Positions 20,605 through 30,560 of a stretch of DNA of 64,000 nt are shown here, piece after piece. Below the pieces are notes generated by a model that was not told where the DNA came from, ran no database searches, and was given only the letters and a program-made list of their open reading frames with translations. Source of the DNA: Aporrectodea caliginosa (lineage: Eukaryota; Annelida; Clitellata; Crassiclitellata; Lumbricidae); contig JACEVL010000030.1 of NCBI GenBank assembly GCA_020284085.1, forward strand, positions 76,001-140,000. Reading direction: 5' to 3'. The position numbers and the translations under genes were made by a program. The first letter of the stretch is position 1. Every line of letters begins with the position of its first letter.

Positions 20605-23348
20605 GAAAACTCTACAAATTCACGATTCTTGTACACCAGAATCAAAAAGCAATGACTCCTCTGACTCACTAACCACTTCATGTGCACATTATTTTCACAT
20701 CCAGAATTTGTCCTTACAGACTCCAAAGCAAATCCATCCTTCACACACACGAACGTCTCAACACACGACACATTATCCAACACATCATTCGTTTCCGCAA
20801 CATCATGTGCAGTATTACTCAACATCATCAACTTCTGTTGCGCCTCAACCGCAAAATTCACATCATTCTGACCAAGTGCAAACGACATCATGACGAACTC
20901 ATTCATCTTTACGGTACCCGCCGTAAGCAACATTTGTTCAAACAACCGACCTTTCATCAACATCGTGTTGTCTTCAAGACCAACCAACCCATTCACAAAA
21001 CACCAACGAATATTTCCAACAGGAATCATCTGGTAGACCATCCAACGTAACCTGTTAGACACACCTTCCAAAATACCAAAAGCAATTTCGACTTCTTCAG
21101 TAGAACATGCACCTGTATGTATACTTTTAACTGCCACTCGAGATACAACATCCATGCACACCTTTTCACATACGCCCAATTGTCCAACAACATCTACTGC
21201 ATCAATGATAGGCACATTAATCAAAAGCTCGCCTTCATTCAACATCTGACACACCTCACAAGAATGACAATATTCATGTACCGACGTATTCACACAAGGC
21301 CACCAGAAATGTCGGAGCAATCTATCCAAAGTTTCCTGTGTATCTGCATGACCAGACGCCAGACTAACATGTGCAACGTTCAGCAATTTCTTTCGTATCT
21401 GAACCGGTGCAACAATCTGAGTCAATCCCATACCTTGTGGTGTAATTTTGTCCGACCATCTTCGTACCAACACCCCGTTAACAATTTCATAGCCACACCT
21501 TCCTGCTCCAACATGTCCGTTTGCCTCGGCCAAAACAAACAACGGTTTCAATTCAACATCTGCCTTCTGCAGCTTAACTAACTCCTTACGAGAAACACAT
21601 TCATTCGGCCTATGCATAAATTCATTCGAGTCAGAAAACAATTGTTCTAAATCACCTTCACTCAGTTCATCCGTACACGCATCATTGCACACATCAGTCG
21701 GAATCAACACCTGTTTATTTACAGTCTCTGTCCTCTCGTCTGCGTTCAAGCGTGACTGCGCTCGTGTGACTACCGCTATATTTATAGTCTCACCTTCCAC
21801 AGCAATCTCGTTACCAATCAAGATAGAGATACCTGCCGGTAATTCATTTATTAGGCAACACACAATCTCTCCTTTAGCAAATTCACATTCGACATGCATT
21901 TGAACCAAAGGTAATTCCATCACAGCACCACTAATTCCTTTCAACAACCGAGTTTCACCAGTGTCTTTAAATTCATTCGAGCGTACACATTCTTTACTAA
22001 CAAGGCTCTGAAACGAACCAGAGTCTCTCAGAAACACCACAGACCTTTTCACCTCATTTTCATCAACCACACTTCCATTCACACAGAAAGGCATATAACG
22101 CTTGTCTACTGCACTTAATTCAGAACCATGAACATTAACAGTCGCCGACAATTTATTTACCAGACCCACGTGTTTAGGGCCACTCCTCCAATTTTCATTA
22201 AATGACCGCTCCCTTTTCTGCCTAAGCTTGCCACACCTCGATAGAACATGACCGACCTGTCGACAATAGTTGCATACAATTTTCCCTCCACCTGATTGTG
22301 TATCACTATAATTATCCCTCGCACGTGCAAAATTCCTGAACCCTGAATTAACAGTTTGCGGCGAATTTCGTTCCCAACCAAAAGAATCTTGTTTAGGCCC
22401 CCCAGTGGCTTCCATCGGCACCTGATTATACAAGACTGCGTATTCGTCTGCCAGTTTTGCTGCCGCACTTAGGGTTAAAGGCTTCTTGTCTACCAGCCAT
22501 CTGTGTAACTCAGGTGGTAGACATTTCACAAACTGTTCCATTTTTAAGACCTCAGCTATGCGTTTTACATCTTCTACTGCACCCTCGCCCTCAAGCCAAC
22601 GTTGAAAAGGTAACTGCAACCTAAACGCATAGTTGGAGTAAGTTTCCTGTTTCTCTTTTCCTATGTTACGAAATTTCCGTCTATAAAATTCAGGGACCCT
22701 TTCGTACGCAATTAACAAAGCCTTTTTCACAATTTCATAGTCAAAACATTCCTCAATCGATAATGCCGAAAAAACATTTAGTGCCTTTCCCTTTAATTGT
22801 GGATGTAACAATGCTGTCCACTTTTCAGTCGGAATTTTGTGCAACGCCATTGCCTTTTCGAATGCCAACAGGTACTGTTCCACGTCCGCGGATTCAAATT
22901 TCGGTACACATTTAATAACCGACGCCAACCCAAAAGAATCATTACCGCCAAATTCGTCCATATTAGTCAATTTTCTCATCTCAATTTTCTTAAGCTCAAT
23001 TTCCAACTTTCGTTCTTCTAACTTCATATCTTCTACACGCATTCTTTCTTGCGCCTCGAGTTTTCTCTCTTCGAACTGAGCGGCCAATCGTTTTTCTTCG
23101 GCCTGCATCGCCAATTTACGTTCTTCTGCCTGCACCTGCATTTGCATTTTTCGTTCCTCTGCTTGCACCTGCATTTGCATTTTTCGTTCCTCTGCCTGCA
23201 ATTTTCTTTCTTCCGCCTGCGCTTCCATTTTCCTCTCTTCTGCCTGTAATTTCCTCTCTTCCGCCTGTAATTTTAATTTCTCCATCTCAAATTCTCGTTC
23301 TTCCTTTCTCTTCTGGCGTTCTAACTCTTCGGCACCTGGCGACTCCAT
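20598..23348 (-). CDS. Outer element gag-protease-integrase-finger ORF, interrupted at its 3' end
   Basis: The minus-strand frame starts at ATG 23348 (an in-frame TTG lies 9 codons upstream) and runs 916 codons; its last two codons and stop belong to the Mag LTR, so the original protein was longer. Residues about 7-130 are a charged coiled coil of QAEERK(L/M) repeats. A gag-like domain follows, then a CCHC knuckle (CNYCRQVGHVLSRC, about 358-371), a retropepsin-like site RDSGSFQS (about 437-444) and an integrase HHCC finger (about 655-698, ending CHSCEVC). The roughly 210 residues after the finger show no DDE core and no RT motifs and are unrecognised. The finger following protease directly fits a Gmr1-like order. 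I infer a non-autonomous element that relied on enzymes in trans. Confidence 0.75.
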   Translation of the reverse strand: MESPGAEELERQKRKEEREFEMEKLKLQAEERKLQAEERKMEAQAEERKLQAEERKMQMQVQAEERKMQMQVQAEERKLAMQAEEKRLAAQFEERKLEAQERMRVEDMKLEERKLEIELKKIEMRKLTNMDEFGGNDSFGLASVIKCVPKFESADVEQYLLAFEKAMALHKIPTEKWTALLHPQLKGKALNVFSALSIEECFDYEIVKKALLIAYERVPEFYRRKFRNIGKEKQETYSNYAFRLQLPFQRWLEGEGAVEDVKRIAEVLKMEQFVKCLPPELHRWLVDKKPLTLSAAAKLADEYAVLYNQVPMEATGGPKQDSFGWERNSPQTVNSGFRNFARARDNYSDTQSGGGKIVCNYCRQVGHVLSRCGKLRQKRERSFNENWRSGPKHVGLVNKLSATVNVHGSELSAVDKRYMPFCVNGSVVDENEVKRSVVFLRDSGSFQSLVSKECVRSNEFKDTGETRLLKGISGAVMELPLVQMHVECEFAKGEIVCCLINELPAGISILIGNEIAVEGETINIAVVTRAQSRLNADERTETVNKQVLIPTDVCNDACTDELSEGDLEQLFSDSNEFMHRPNECVSRKELVKLQKADVELKPLFVLAEANGHVGAGRCGYEIVNGVLVRRWSDKITPQGMGLTQIVAPVQIRKKLLNVAHVSLASGHADTQETLDRLLRHFWWPCVNTSVHEYCHSCEVCQMLNEGELLINVPIIDAVDVVGQLGVCEKVCMDVVSRVAVKSIHTGACSTEEVEIAFGILEGVSNRLRWMVYQMIPVGNIRWCFVNGLVGLEDNTMLMKGRLFEQMLLTAGTVKMNEFVMMSFALGQNDVNFAVEAQQKLMMLSNTAHDVAETNDVLDNVSCVETFVCVKDGFALESVRTNSGCENNVHMKWLVSQRSHCFLILVYKNREFVEFSE

Positions 23349-23552
23349 TGTACACCTGTCACGTGCACTACGCAATTAAATTTCGACCGCCAAAATTCGA
23401 CTAAAAATTCGACAAAATTCTCTCACACTGTCAAAATTTAGCGAGAAAAACACCTCATATGTTGGCTTAACTCCCAACAAAGAAAATACGACCAAAATAT
23501 ATTTCCCACTTTTCAAAATTTAGCGAGAAAAGACCGGACAAGGACCCCCATA
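23349..23552 (-). other. Leader and primer-binding site of the outer element
   Basis: Next to the 5' LTR the minus strand reads TATGGGGGTCCTTGTCCGG. The TGGGGG start complements a tRNA ending CCCCCA, as tRNA-Pro does, and later bases match partly; the assignment to tRNA-Pro is tentative. The remaining leader is AT-rich and has no ORF. Confidence 0.5.
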
Positions 23553-24021
23553 TGTTACGCGCTAGTCTAGAAGAAGTAAAGCCCCGGATTCAAGTTTAAC
23601 ATTTAATGCGAGAAACTATATACAAAGCGTATTTACAAAGCACAATGATACCTGTACAGCGCGGCAGCAACTCCGCACGACTCTCCAGAACAACACCAGA
23701 AACCACGTCAGCAGGTCTAACGAAGACCTCTATCGCCGAGAACGTGTAGAAAATGTAAGTGTCGGTCCCGAAGACGACAAAGGGCGTACCGCCCGAAAAC
23801 ATCGACAAGAGTGCTATGACAAGCACGAAAGACCAAACGGTGGTCGGAAGAAGAAGAACCCAACGAGGGTCAACGACACCAAAACGAGAACCAGAACTGG
23901 CCTCCTGACGACTCCTACCACGAGCTTATATAGGCCCCGTGCACTAGGCGGGAAGCCCATCCTACGTTCCATGCACATGTTAGGCTCTACCAGTCCATTT
24001 ATATAGAGCCTATGCCTAACA
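23553..24021 (-). repeat. 5' LTR of the outer element
   Basis: 469 bp, one mismatch to the left copy; followed by the ACAT duplication at 24022-24025. Confidence 0.92.
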
Positions 24022-24179
24022 ACATGTTCAAAGGAGGGAATACCCTCATGCATTTAATGGAATCGGATATCCAGTGTTTAAAAGTATACATAATCTCATT
24101 TTAATATTCGTTTATTAATTCGAACTGACAAGTACGCAATAAGATTACATGACTTAGTAGTAACAGATGATAACAATTT
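24022..24179 (+). repeat. Background repeat R, right of the LTR element
   Basis: The join of 14341 to 24026 restores the R sequence: ...cttagcacat then gttcaaa..., which is paralleled by an uninterrupted copy at 51451-51475. Confidence 0.65.
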
Positions 24180-24362
24180 TAGGAGGAGTTGAATTTAACT
24201 CTATGGCATCCTGCAAGGCGCCCATCTGTCCTCTCGCTCAATTTACAGTCGTCCCGTAGGGAGTAGAAGGTTGAGTCAACGTTATGGGGCTACCAGGTAT
24301 CGAACCCACGTCCTTCTGATCTTCGTGCCAACGTGTTACCATTAAGCCATCTCCCAGCAACA
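24180..24362 (-). repeat. tRNA-derived SINE-like segment within R
   Basis: On the minus strand a tRNA-like head has an A-box-like tggcttaatggtaacac and a B-box-like gggttcgatacc. Related segments in the same orientation lie at 51478-51598 and 59310-59455. It cannot be a functional tRNA gene: the arms do not pair fully and there is no intact acceptor stem. Confidence 0.55.
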
Positions 24363-24427
24363 AAGGAAGCGTTGACAACGACAGAAGTTATTTTATAATA
24401 CTCACCGTTTGTACGGCATTGGATGGA
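24363..24427 (+). repeat. Background repeat R
   Basis: Short R stretch matching 46600-46640 and 59460-59530. Confidence 0.5.
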
Positions 24428-24504
24428 TCCACAGTTTAACGGCAGCTTATGACAACACAGGCCGTTGCCGCCGACAAAGATTATTTTTTGGCATATTACA
24501 ACTC
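24428..24504 (-). mobile_element. B element copy 8, opposite orientation
   Basis: Reverse complement of the B consensus with a ggatccatcc tail. Flanks TTGTACGGCAT (left) and TTGTACAGCAT (right) form an 11-bp duplication with one mismatch. Confidence 0.72.
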
Positions 24505-25665
24505 TTCATTGTACAGCATAATAGATGCAGCTCTGTCTATAGAAATAAATCAAAGGATTAAAGTGGTAGCGAACGGCCAGTGGCGATTATTGTAGCACAG
24601 TCAAATTCTTTTTTAAAGGTGTCTAATAGAAGCAGTGTGCGACAACGACCTCATATAATTAATTATATAACTGTTTGCGATCCAGTGTTTAACGACATCT
24701 TATGGCAACAAAGGCGGTTGACGTCGGCAGAAATTATTCTGAACAGTATACTCATCGTTCGTATGCTATAATGCAGCTCTTGTTCATTTTGTCTCTATTG
24801 TTAAACAATTGATTATAATATATAATTATAATACAACAGAATACTTGTATAGCGCGTACCATCAGCTATCCGTGCCTTTAAGTTACCGGTACTATAGTAT
24901 ACAACCACTCGGCATGATAAGTGAGGTCATTGAGTACTTAAAGAAACAGAAAATAAGAAAATTGGAATGGTAGAAAGTAAATAAAAACGCAGAATTTGTT
25001 TGCGTAAGACAAAATATGAGAAAAATTAAGTTTTTGTTTCAGAAATTGAGAAAGATCGTTAGAAGTGTCTACAAAGTCATCGTTAGTCAAACAGGTGTGT
25101 TAGCTTTGTTATGACAAAACGTCGTTAAACAGCAACTAATTAACCATTGCTGCCGTATAGGATGTAGCTTAATACTGGTTCATACTTCATAATTTGCAAA
25201 ATAAGGATTTCCTGTGCTAATTATAGGTGCTAATTATAAGTGCTAATTATAGTATTTCGATTTCATCGCTCGCGTCCGAAAATAAGATGTCAAGTGTTTA
25301 AACCTCTGTCGTTTATAAGTGAAGCACATGAAATACTAAACTCCAATTACAAACCTTTAAAACGCGGATGATTTCTGGTATATATTATTTTAATCGCATT
25401 CAGCGTTTGGATAAGTGATCGACTTACGAGCCGCAAGTGTTTGTTTACAATCTTCATCGAAACATACTAGGCCTAGGGTAACAAATCAATTTGATAGCCA
25501 ACTAAAACAGGAAGTGGCCTCTGTATCCCCTCTTGCTTTGCATACTGGGTTGTCCAATAAAGGCGTCCGCAAATAGGGGACAGAAGGAAGAGTCACGCGG
25601 ATGACTACGGAGGCGGACAAGGGAGGAATAAACCCAGCATGCCTGCATCCCCATATACCAATGGG
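24505..25665 (+). repeat. Background repeat R
   Basis: Segments shared with 46700-46860, 51720-51780 and 59580-59690, then with 13000-13700. Minus-strand terminal modules lie at 24640-24735. No gene. Confidence 0.6.
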
Positions 25666-25673
25666 GATGTAGG

Positions 25674-26483
25674 CATAGTTGTAAAAAAACGTTTTTTTCG
25701 TTTTTATTCTTGTCCAAAAAACGTCGTTTTTTTCGTTTTTTATTTTTCGTCACGTTTTTTTCCGTTTTTTATTTTTTCTATGTAACTTTATTTATTTATT
25801 TACTGTCTGTTATTATTTGTTTAATTTTACTTTTGTCTGATATCCCTTAGCGTTGTTGTCTCCCTCCCTTCAAGGATTCATCTAGTTTAAGTCACTATTT
25901 AGTGTCATCAGTTGAGAAATAAACAGCACAGTACTGGAAATAAAATTTATAAAAGTTATTTGAATTTCTAAGTTATCCAAAATGCGAAATGTTGTCTTTG
26001 TACACAGTAATGTCTGATTAACTGATAAACTGACTGATATTATATAAGTCAGAATTGTAAGTACAATTTTTAATTAAGTATACTCTATACTTACAAAGTT
26101 TAGTTTTTTATCGTTTATATACGTTTTTATCGTATAGGTCCATGTCAGCATGGACCTATGTGGACTTATGTATACAATTTAAATTTGAAAAGATTTCAAT
26201 ATTTTTTAATTTTTCAATTTCTTATTAGCCTAAACCAAACTTACGAAAAAGAAAATAATTGTTGTAGATTAATGTTACTTGGCGTTTACTAATAAAGGTA
26301 TGTTAGTTGCTAATTAAAATTAAATTGTGTGAACAAGGTTTTTAATTTTAAAATGCAGTAAAAGATGTCGCAAAGTCAAATTATTTTCGTTATCGTTTTT
26401 TTTCCGTTTTTTTCGTTTTATTTTTGGAAAAACCGACGTTTTTTCCGTTTTTTATTTTGATTTGATCGTTTTTAACAACTATG
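25674..26483 (+). mobile_element. hAT-type non-autonomous element, 810 bp, T-rich ends
   Basis: Ends CATAGTTGTAAAAAAACG and the inverted CGTTTTTAACAACTATG, with an 8-bp duplication GATGTAGG (25666-25673 and 26484-26491). Subterminal sequence consists of repeated cgttttttt/tcgttttttat units in both arms. A palindrome (ggtccatg...catggacc) lies at 26138-26158. No transposase frame is seen. Confidence 0.75.
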
Positions 26484-26491
26484 GATGTAGG

Positions 26492-26806
26492 CACAACCTG
26501 CGCCTCTAAGGCTCTAAAGTCTAAAGTCTAAACTAACAAATTCGTTTTGCAGAATTCGGCAGGAAAGTTCATGTAAATGCAGACGTTTTACTATAGCGAC
26601 CGTATATGGCCTCGACCCTGCTAATTTTTCAATCAACTGATTGGGTGAGATCCTTCACCACCGCTGCCCCTTTGAATGGGTGCCATGCCATTTAAGGTCC
26701 CTGAGTACGGACAGCATAGCAGGTACTCCGGCGATTTCAGCAGGGTATCCAAATCTCATTATGATTCTCGTTAATAAAACGGTAACGAAAATGTTCGTTA
26801 GCGAAA
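26492..26806 (+). repeat. Background repeat R
   Basis: Matches 7380-7560, 48130-48260 and 61880-62030. No gene. Confidence 0.6.
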
Positions 26807-26813
26807 ATAGACT

Positions 26814-27194
26814 GATTTCATTTCATTTCATTTCATTTTATTTATTGAAACCTTTGCGAACCAATATACAAGCATAAACACAGCAAATCAATATAATGCA
26901 AACAATAGACAAACATAAACTCAGCAAAGAAAACAAATCATTGGAACGCAGGCAACAACGGGGCCCCAGAAGGGATAAGAATCCCGCTTAGAGGAGGGAC
27001 CCCAATTACCAGGTAGTAAATAGGGACGGAACAGATAACTTAAAGTACGTGTCTTAAAACAGACTACAAAACTTAAACTTGCAAAGGGAACAATATTAGT
27101 TCAAAACATATGACTCTTAACTACTAAACTTAACTACTACTTAACTACTGACAACTATTTAACCCAATAGAGTGTTTAATTTAGTTCTCATTGA
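26814..27194 (-). other. 3' UTR and tail of the CR1/Jockey-group LINE
   Basis: About 380 bp, non-coding, ending in a simple (TGAAA)n repeat and not poly(A), as is usual for this group. Confidence 0.75.
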
Positions 27195-30053
27195 TTAAAT
27201 ATGATCGCAGCATTTTTTAAATATGTGTAAATTTGGTGCCTGTTTAATATTTAGAGGAAGCGAGTTCCAGATTGCGGGACCCATAAATCTGATGGAGAAT
27301 CTACGAGAGTTAGAATGTGCCTGTACGCTACGATACGATCTAGAGTTTCTAGTATAATATGGATGTATGTCGGAGCCTTGTTGGAAAAAGCACCGGTAAA
27401 CGTTCGGTAGGAGGTTGTGGTCAAAGCGATAGAAGAAATCACACACCTGAAGCTTATTAATCTGACAAAACCTAAGAATCTGGAGGTCTGCAAATAATGG
27501 GCCAGTATGCGAGCCACGGGGAGCCCTAGCAATTATTCGCACCGCTCTCTTCTGCAGTAGTACTAATTTATTTAATCTTGAGGTATAGTTAGAGGCCCAT
27601 ACTAAATTGCAATACGTGAAGTAAGGGTATACTAACGAGTAATAAAGTTGAGATCGAATACATTTTGGAAGCAGATGAGATGCTCTGGACAGGATGCCAA
27701 CATTTTTTGCTATTTTTGCAGAAATAAATTTAATGTGGTCAGTCCAGGTTAAATGCTGATCAACGTATACGCCGAGGAACTTTGTCGAAACGACCTGGGA
27801 TAAAGCTAACCCGTTAATTGACAATACGATCGAGCCACTTGGGGGAGATTTCTTTTTATTGGATTTAAATAGGATGAAAGATGTTTTTTCTAAATTTAAA
27901 GATAATTTATTTGCAGCAAACCATTCAGCAACCAACTGAAGTTCCGCATTAACAATTTTCGTTAGAGTCAAATACGAAGTATGGGAATAGAAAGCGTTTG
28001 TGTCGTCCGCAAACAAAATAAACGTTAAAATGGAGGATGAATTGGGTAGATCGTTTATAAAAAGAAGAAAAAGGAGGGGTCCTAGATTTGAGCCCTGCGG
28101 GACTCCATGCTTGACAAGACGCAGATCGGACAGTGTGCCGTTACAAGAAACACATTGATAACGATTTTCAAAATAACTTCTAAACCAATCAAGCTGCGTG
28201 CCTCTGATACCGTAATTAGCTAATTTATTAAGGAGAATATTATGATTAACGGTATCAAAGGCCTTAGCCAAGTCAAAGAATATACCGATAGAATATTCAT
28301 TATTTTCAAAGGCTTGAGTTATTTTGTCATGCATACTTGTTAAAGGCATCAGAGGGGAGCGGCCCGACTGAAATCCGTGTTGGGAGTGGAAAAGAATATG
28401 CGACTTGTCAATGAATTTACCGAGCCTGTCGTACATGACTTTCTCATAAAACTTTGAAAAGAAAGGAAGAATGGATATAGGCCGGTAATTTGCTGGATTA
28501 TCACTTTCACCCTTCTTAAATATAGGGACAACCTTGGCGATTTTTATGGCCTGAGGGACTATTCCATAGTTCAATGAGCAGTTAATAATTTCAGCTAATT
28601 GGGGGGCTATTACAGCTATATGGGGATTAGCAATAGCTGGATCAATTCCATCTACCCCGCTACTATGAGTTAAGCGCAGAGAACGACTTAGATTTATAAT
28701 TTCTTCCGATGTAGTTGGAATAAGCCCAAAAGAATTAAATGAGGGAGAGCTCAAATATTGCGTAAAGGAGTGGGGCGAATTTGGCATTTTTTCAGCGAGA
28801 GAATGGGCTATATCAGCAAAATATCTATTAAATTCATTTGCCATATCCACTGGAGTTTCATTCTTACTTCCATTAATTTTTAGTGACGTAATCTTATTAT
28901 CTCGTTCCCCTAACTTTATAATAGAACGGATGAGATTCCATGTTCTTTTTAAATTATGACAATTTTTACTAAATTCATACTCATAGTAGTTTCTTTCAGC
29001 GGCTAGTCTAATCGCTCTAAATTTATTCCTATATTTAGTAAATTTTCTTTTATTAGCAGAGGTAGGTTTTTTTACATACTTTAAATAAAGGTTCGCTTTC
29101 TTTCTACTCGACTTTAAAAGGCCTCTCGTCATCCATGGTTGTTTAAATCGTAATTTATCCTTACTCCCTCTACTCACTATGGGAAAAGCTTTATCATAGA
29201 GATCTTTGAATTGAATTAGAAATCGGTCATATGCACCATTAGCATCGCCACAGTGGCAATCATCCATTACAGAGCTCCAGTCAGCATCTATAAGAGAAGC
29301 ATTGAACACTTTCCTCCTGTCATCATTAATTAATCTGGAGACAGAACTTTGAATGTACCCCTTATTATGAGTTTCAAAGTTAAAACAAGTTAAAATAGGA
29401 AGGTGATCAGATATATCCGAGGCAATGATCTTAGATTCAACAATCGAGGGCCAGATATTTGTAAAAATATTATCAATTAAGGATGCAGAGTAAGAAGTAA
29501 TCCTTGTAGGCCTAGTTATGGTAGGCAGAAGGTTATGGGCTGTCATAGTGTTAAAGAAAGAATTTGTTCTACTGTGATCTACAACTCTTAGTAAATCCAC
29601 ATTGAAGTCTCCTAAGATAATAATATGCTTGTCTCCGCATGCTAATGTGGTTAACAGCTGATCCATTTCAGCGCGAAACTCCTCTAGGTTTGTACCCGGT
29701 GGCCTATATACCACTCCCACAATACAGGTAATTTTCTTCAATGATACTCTGATGAACAGACTCTCGAAAGACTTAGGACAATGACTGGAGCCTGGTAGTT
29801 CGTACAGTTGGTGCGGTACATTTTCCTTGACTAACAGTCCGACACCCCCACCCTTTCCACTAGTACGGGACCGATGAATTAGGTGATATCCTGGTATATT
29901 TATAGAGTCGGTAAGGTGATCACTAAGCCAAGTTTCAGTTAACGCCAGTATCGACACAGGCAATGAGTTCAACAAATCATTGACTTCACCGACTTTACAT
30001 AGGACACTCCTACAGTTAAGGTGCATCGTGGTTAGCAAATGGGATGAGGCCAT
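27195..30053 (-). CDS. LINE ORF2 protein, endonuclease - reverse transcriptase, 952 aa
   Basis: Uninterrupted frame with ATG start at 30053. The APE-type endonuclease is complete: HLN (11-13), TETWL (E40), GDFN (148-151) and SDH (215-217). A basic linker follows (PWMTRGLLKSSRKK). The reverse transcriptase carries GVPQGSNLGPLLF (about 650), FADD (680-683) and the C-terminal GPAIWNSLPLNIK block. There is no RNase H domain. This matches ORF2 of the Jockey/CR1/L2/Daphne group; I cannot fix the clade by eye. Intact reading over 952 codons implies recent activity or a very recent insertion. The encoded enzyme would nick target DNA and prime cDNA synthesis from its own RNA. Confidence 0.92.
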   Translation of the reverse strand: MASSHLLTTMHLNCRSVLCKVGEVNDLLNSLPVSILALTETWLSDHLTDSINIPGYHLIHRSRTSGKGGGVGLLVKENVPHQLYELPGSSHCPKSFESLFIRVSLKKITCIVGVVYRPPGTNLEEFRAEMDQLLTTLACGDKHIIILGDFNVDLLRVVDHSRTNSFFNTMTAHNLLPTITRPTRITSYSASLIDNIFTNIWPSIVESKIIASDISDHLPILTCFNFETHNKGYIQSSVSRLINDDRRKVFNASLIDADWSSVMDDCHCGDANGAYDRFLIQFKDLYDKAFPIVSRGSKDKLRFKQPWMTRGLLKSSRKKANLYLKYVKKPTSANKRKFTKYRNKFRAIRLAAERNYYEYEFSKNCHNLKRTWNLIRSIIKLGERDNKITSLKINGSKNETPVDMANEFNRYFADIAHSLAEKMPNSPHSFTQYLSSPSFNSFGLIPTTSEEIINLSRSLRLTHSSGVDGIDPAIANPHIAVIAPQLAEIINCSLNYGIVPQAIKIAKVVPIFKKGESDNPANYRPISILPFFSKFYEKVMYDRLGKFIDKSHILFHSQHGFQSGRSPLMPLTSMHDKITQAFENNEYSIGIFFDLAKAFDTVNHNILLNKLANYGIRGTQLDWFRSYFENRYQCVSCNGTLSDLRLVKHGVPQGSNLGPLLFLLFINDLPNSSSILTFILFADDTNAFYSHTSYLTLTKIVNAELQLVAEWFAANKLSLNLEKTSFILFKSNKKKSPPSGSIVLSINGLALSQVVSTKFLGVYVDQHLTWTDHIKFISAKIAKNVGILSRASHLLPKCIRSQLYYSLVYPYFTYCNLVWASNYTSRLNKLVLLQKRAVRIIARAPRGSHTGPLFADLQILRFCQINKLQVCDFFYRFDHNLLPNVYRCFFQQGSDIHPYYTRNSRSYRSVQAHSNSRRFSIRFMGPAIWNSLPLNIKQAPNLHIFKKCCDHI

Positions 30054-30177
30054 TATAGTTGATAATGCATCCGGGGCGCAATATAGACTATTTCGTTAAC
30101 GATGACTATAACTGTTACCTAAAAATATCATTAACTATACAATACAGTACAATGCGACTTGTGTTTATTAAGTAGGT

Positions 30178-30560
30178 ATAAGTAAGTAAGTAAGAATATT
30201 TTTTTATTTGACTGCCAGCAAACGCACAGTAGATTACAGAAGAAATATATAATACAAACATTTTGGCCTATATATGCAAAGTCATATAGCATTCCCATAA
30301 TAAAATTTATTTTTGCAAAGGCATCAATTCTAGGTAGGGTGAGATCATGTAGACTGAGTCGCGTATTGTATGGAATGACCTTACGGGGAGGGAGGAGGTC
30401 GTGAAGGACGTGACAAGGGTTTGAGAGAATTGAACGGAAAAGAGTAGAATCAGCTCTAGAACAGTGCTTGTTAAAACTAGGAAAATCGGCAGGGAGGAAG
30501 CTTGAACGGGTCAGTTTTATCAGAATACCGTTAAGTACGCACTGTACGTGTTTTATTGAA
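30178..30560 (-). pseudogene. C-terminal fragment of another LINE, with (TTAC)n tail
   Basis: On the minus strand, 30490-30240 encodes a block with FNKHCSRADST, LLPPRK, YNTRLSLHDL and INFI, typical of the last residues of CR1-like ORF2 proteins. The 3' end is a TTAC repeat (30178-30195). This is a 5'-truncated scrap, not a gene. Confidence 0.6.

Larger units (their letters stand above)
14342..24021 (-). mobile_element. Outer LTR retrotransposon (Ty3/gypsy, Gmr1-like order), split by a second element
   Basis: Two 469-bp LTRs (14342-14810 and 23553-24021) with TG...CA ends, a 4-bp duplication ACAT on both sides (14338-14341 and 24022-24025), a candidate primer-binding site next to the right LTR and a purine tract next to the left LTR. 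The LTRs differ at one position, so the insertion is recent. The interior codes on the minus strand for gag, protease and integrase ends. The integrase zinc finger follows protease directly, as in the Gmr1 lineage where integrase precedes RT. No RT or RNase H of its own is found. A Mag-type element interrupts it at 15973-20604. Confidence 0.88.
26814..30082 (-). mobile_element. CR1/Jockey-group LINE, 3.3 kb
   Basis: Bounded by ATAGACT at 26807-26813 and 30083-30089. The 3' end on the minus strand is a (TGAAA)n tail (26815-26846). The 5' UTR before the ORF is only about 29 bp and no ORF1 is present, so the copy starts just upstream of ORF2, either truncated there or belonging to a single-ORF lineage. 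Confidence 0.82.

Noticed and set aside
15971..20610. TTTT as a 4-bp target duplication of the Mag element
   Set aside because: It leaves an unexplained base, breaks the outer frame, and ignores the tRNA-derived 18-mer at the junction.
20682..21581. Several plus-strand frames of 60-154 codons between 15311 and 23249
   Set aside because: They are antisense shadows of the minus-strand retrotransposon ORFs and have no domain signals.
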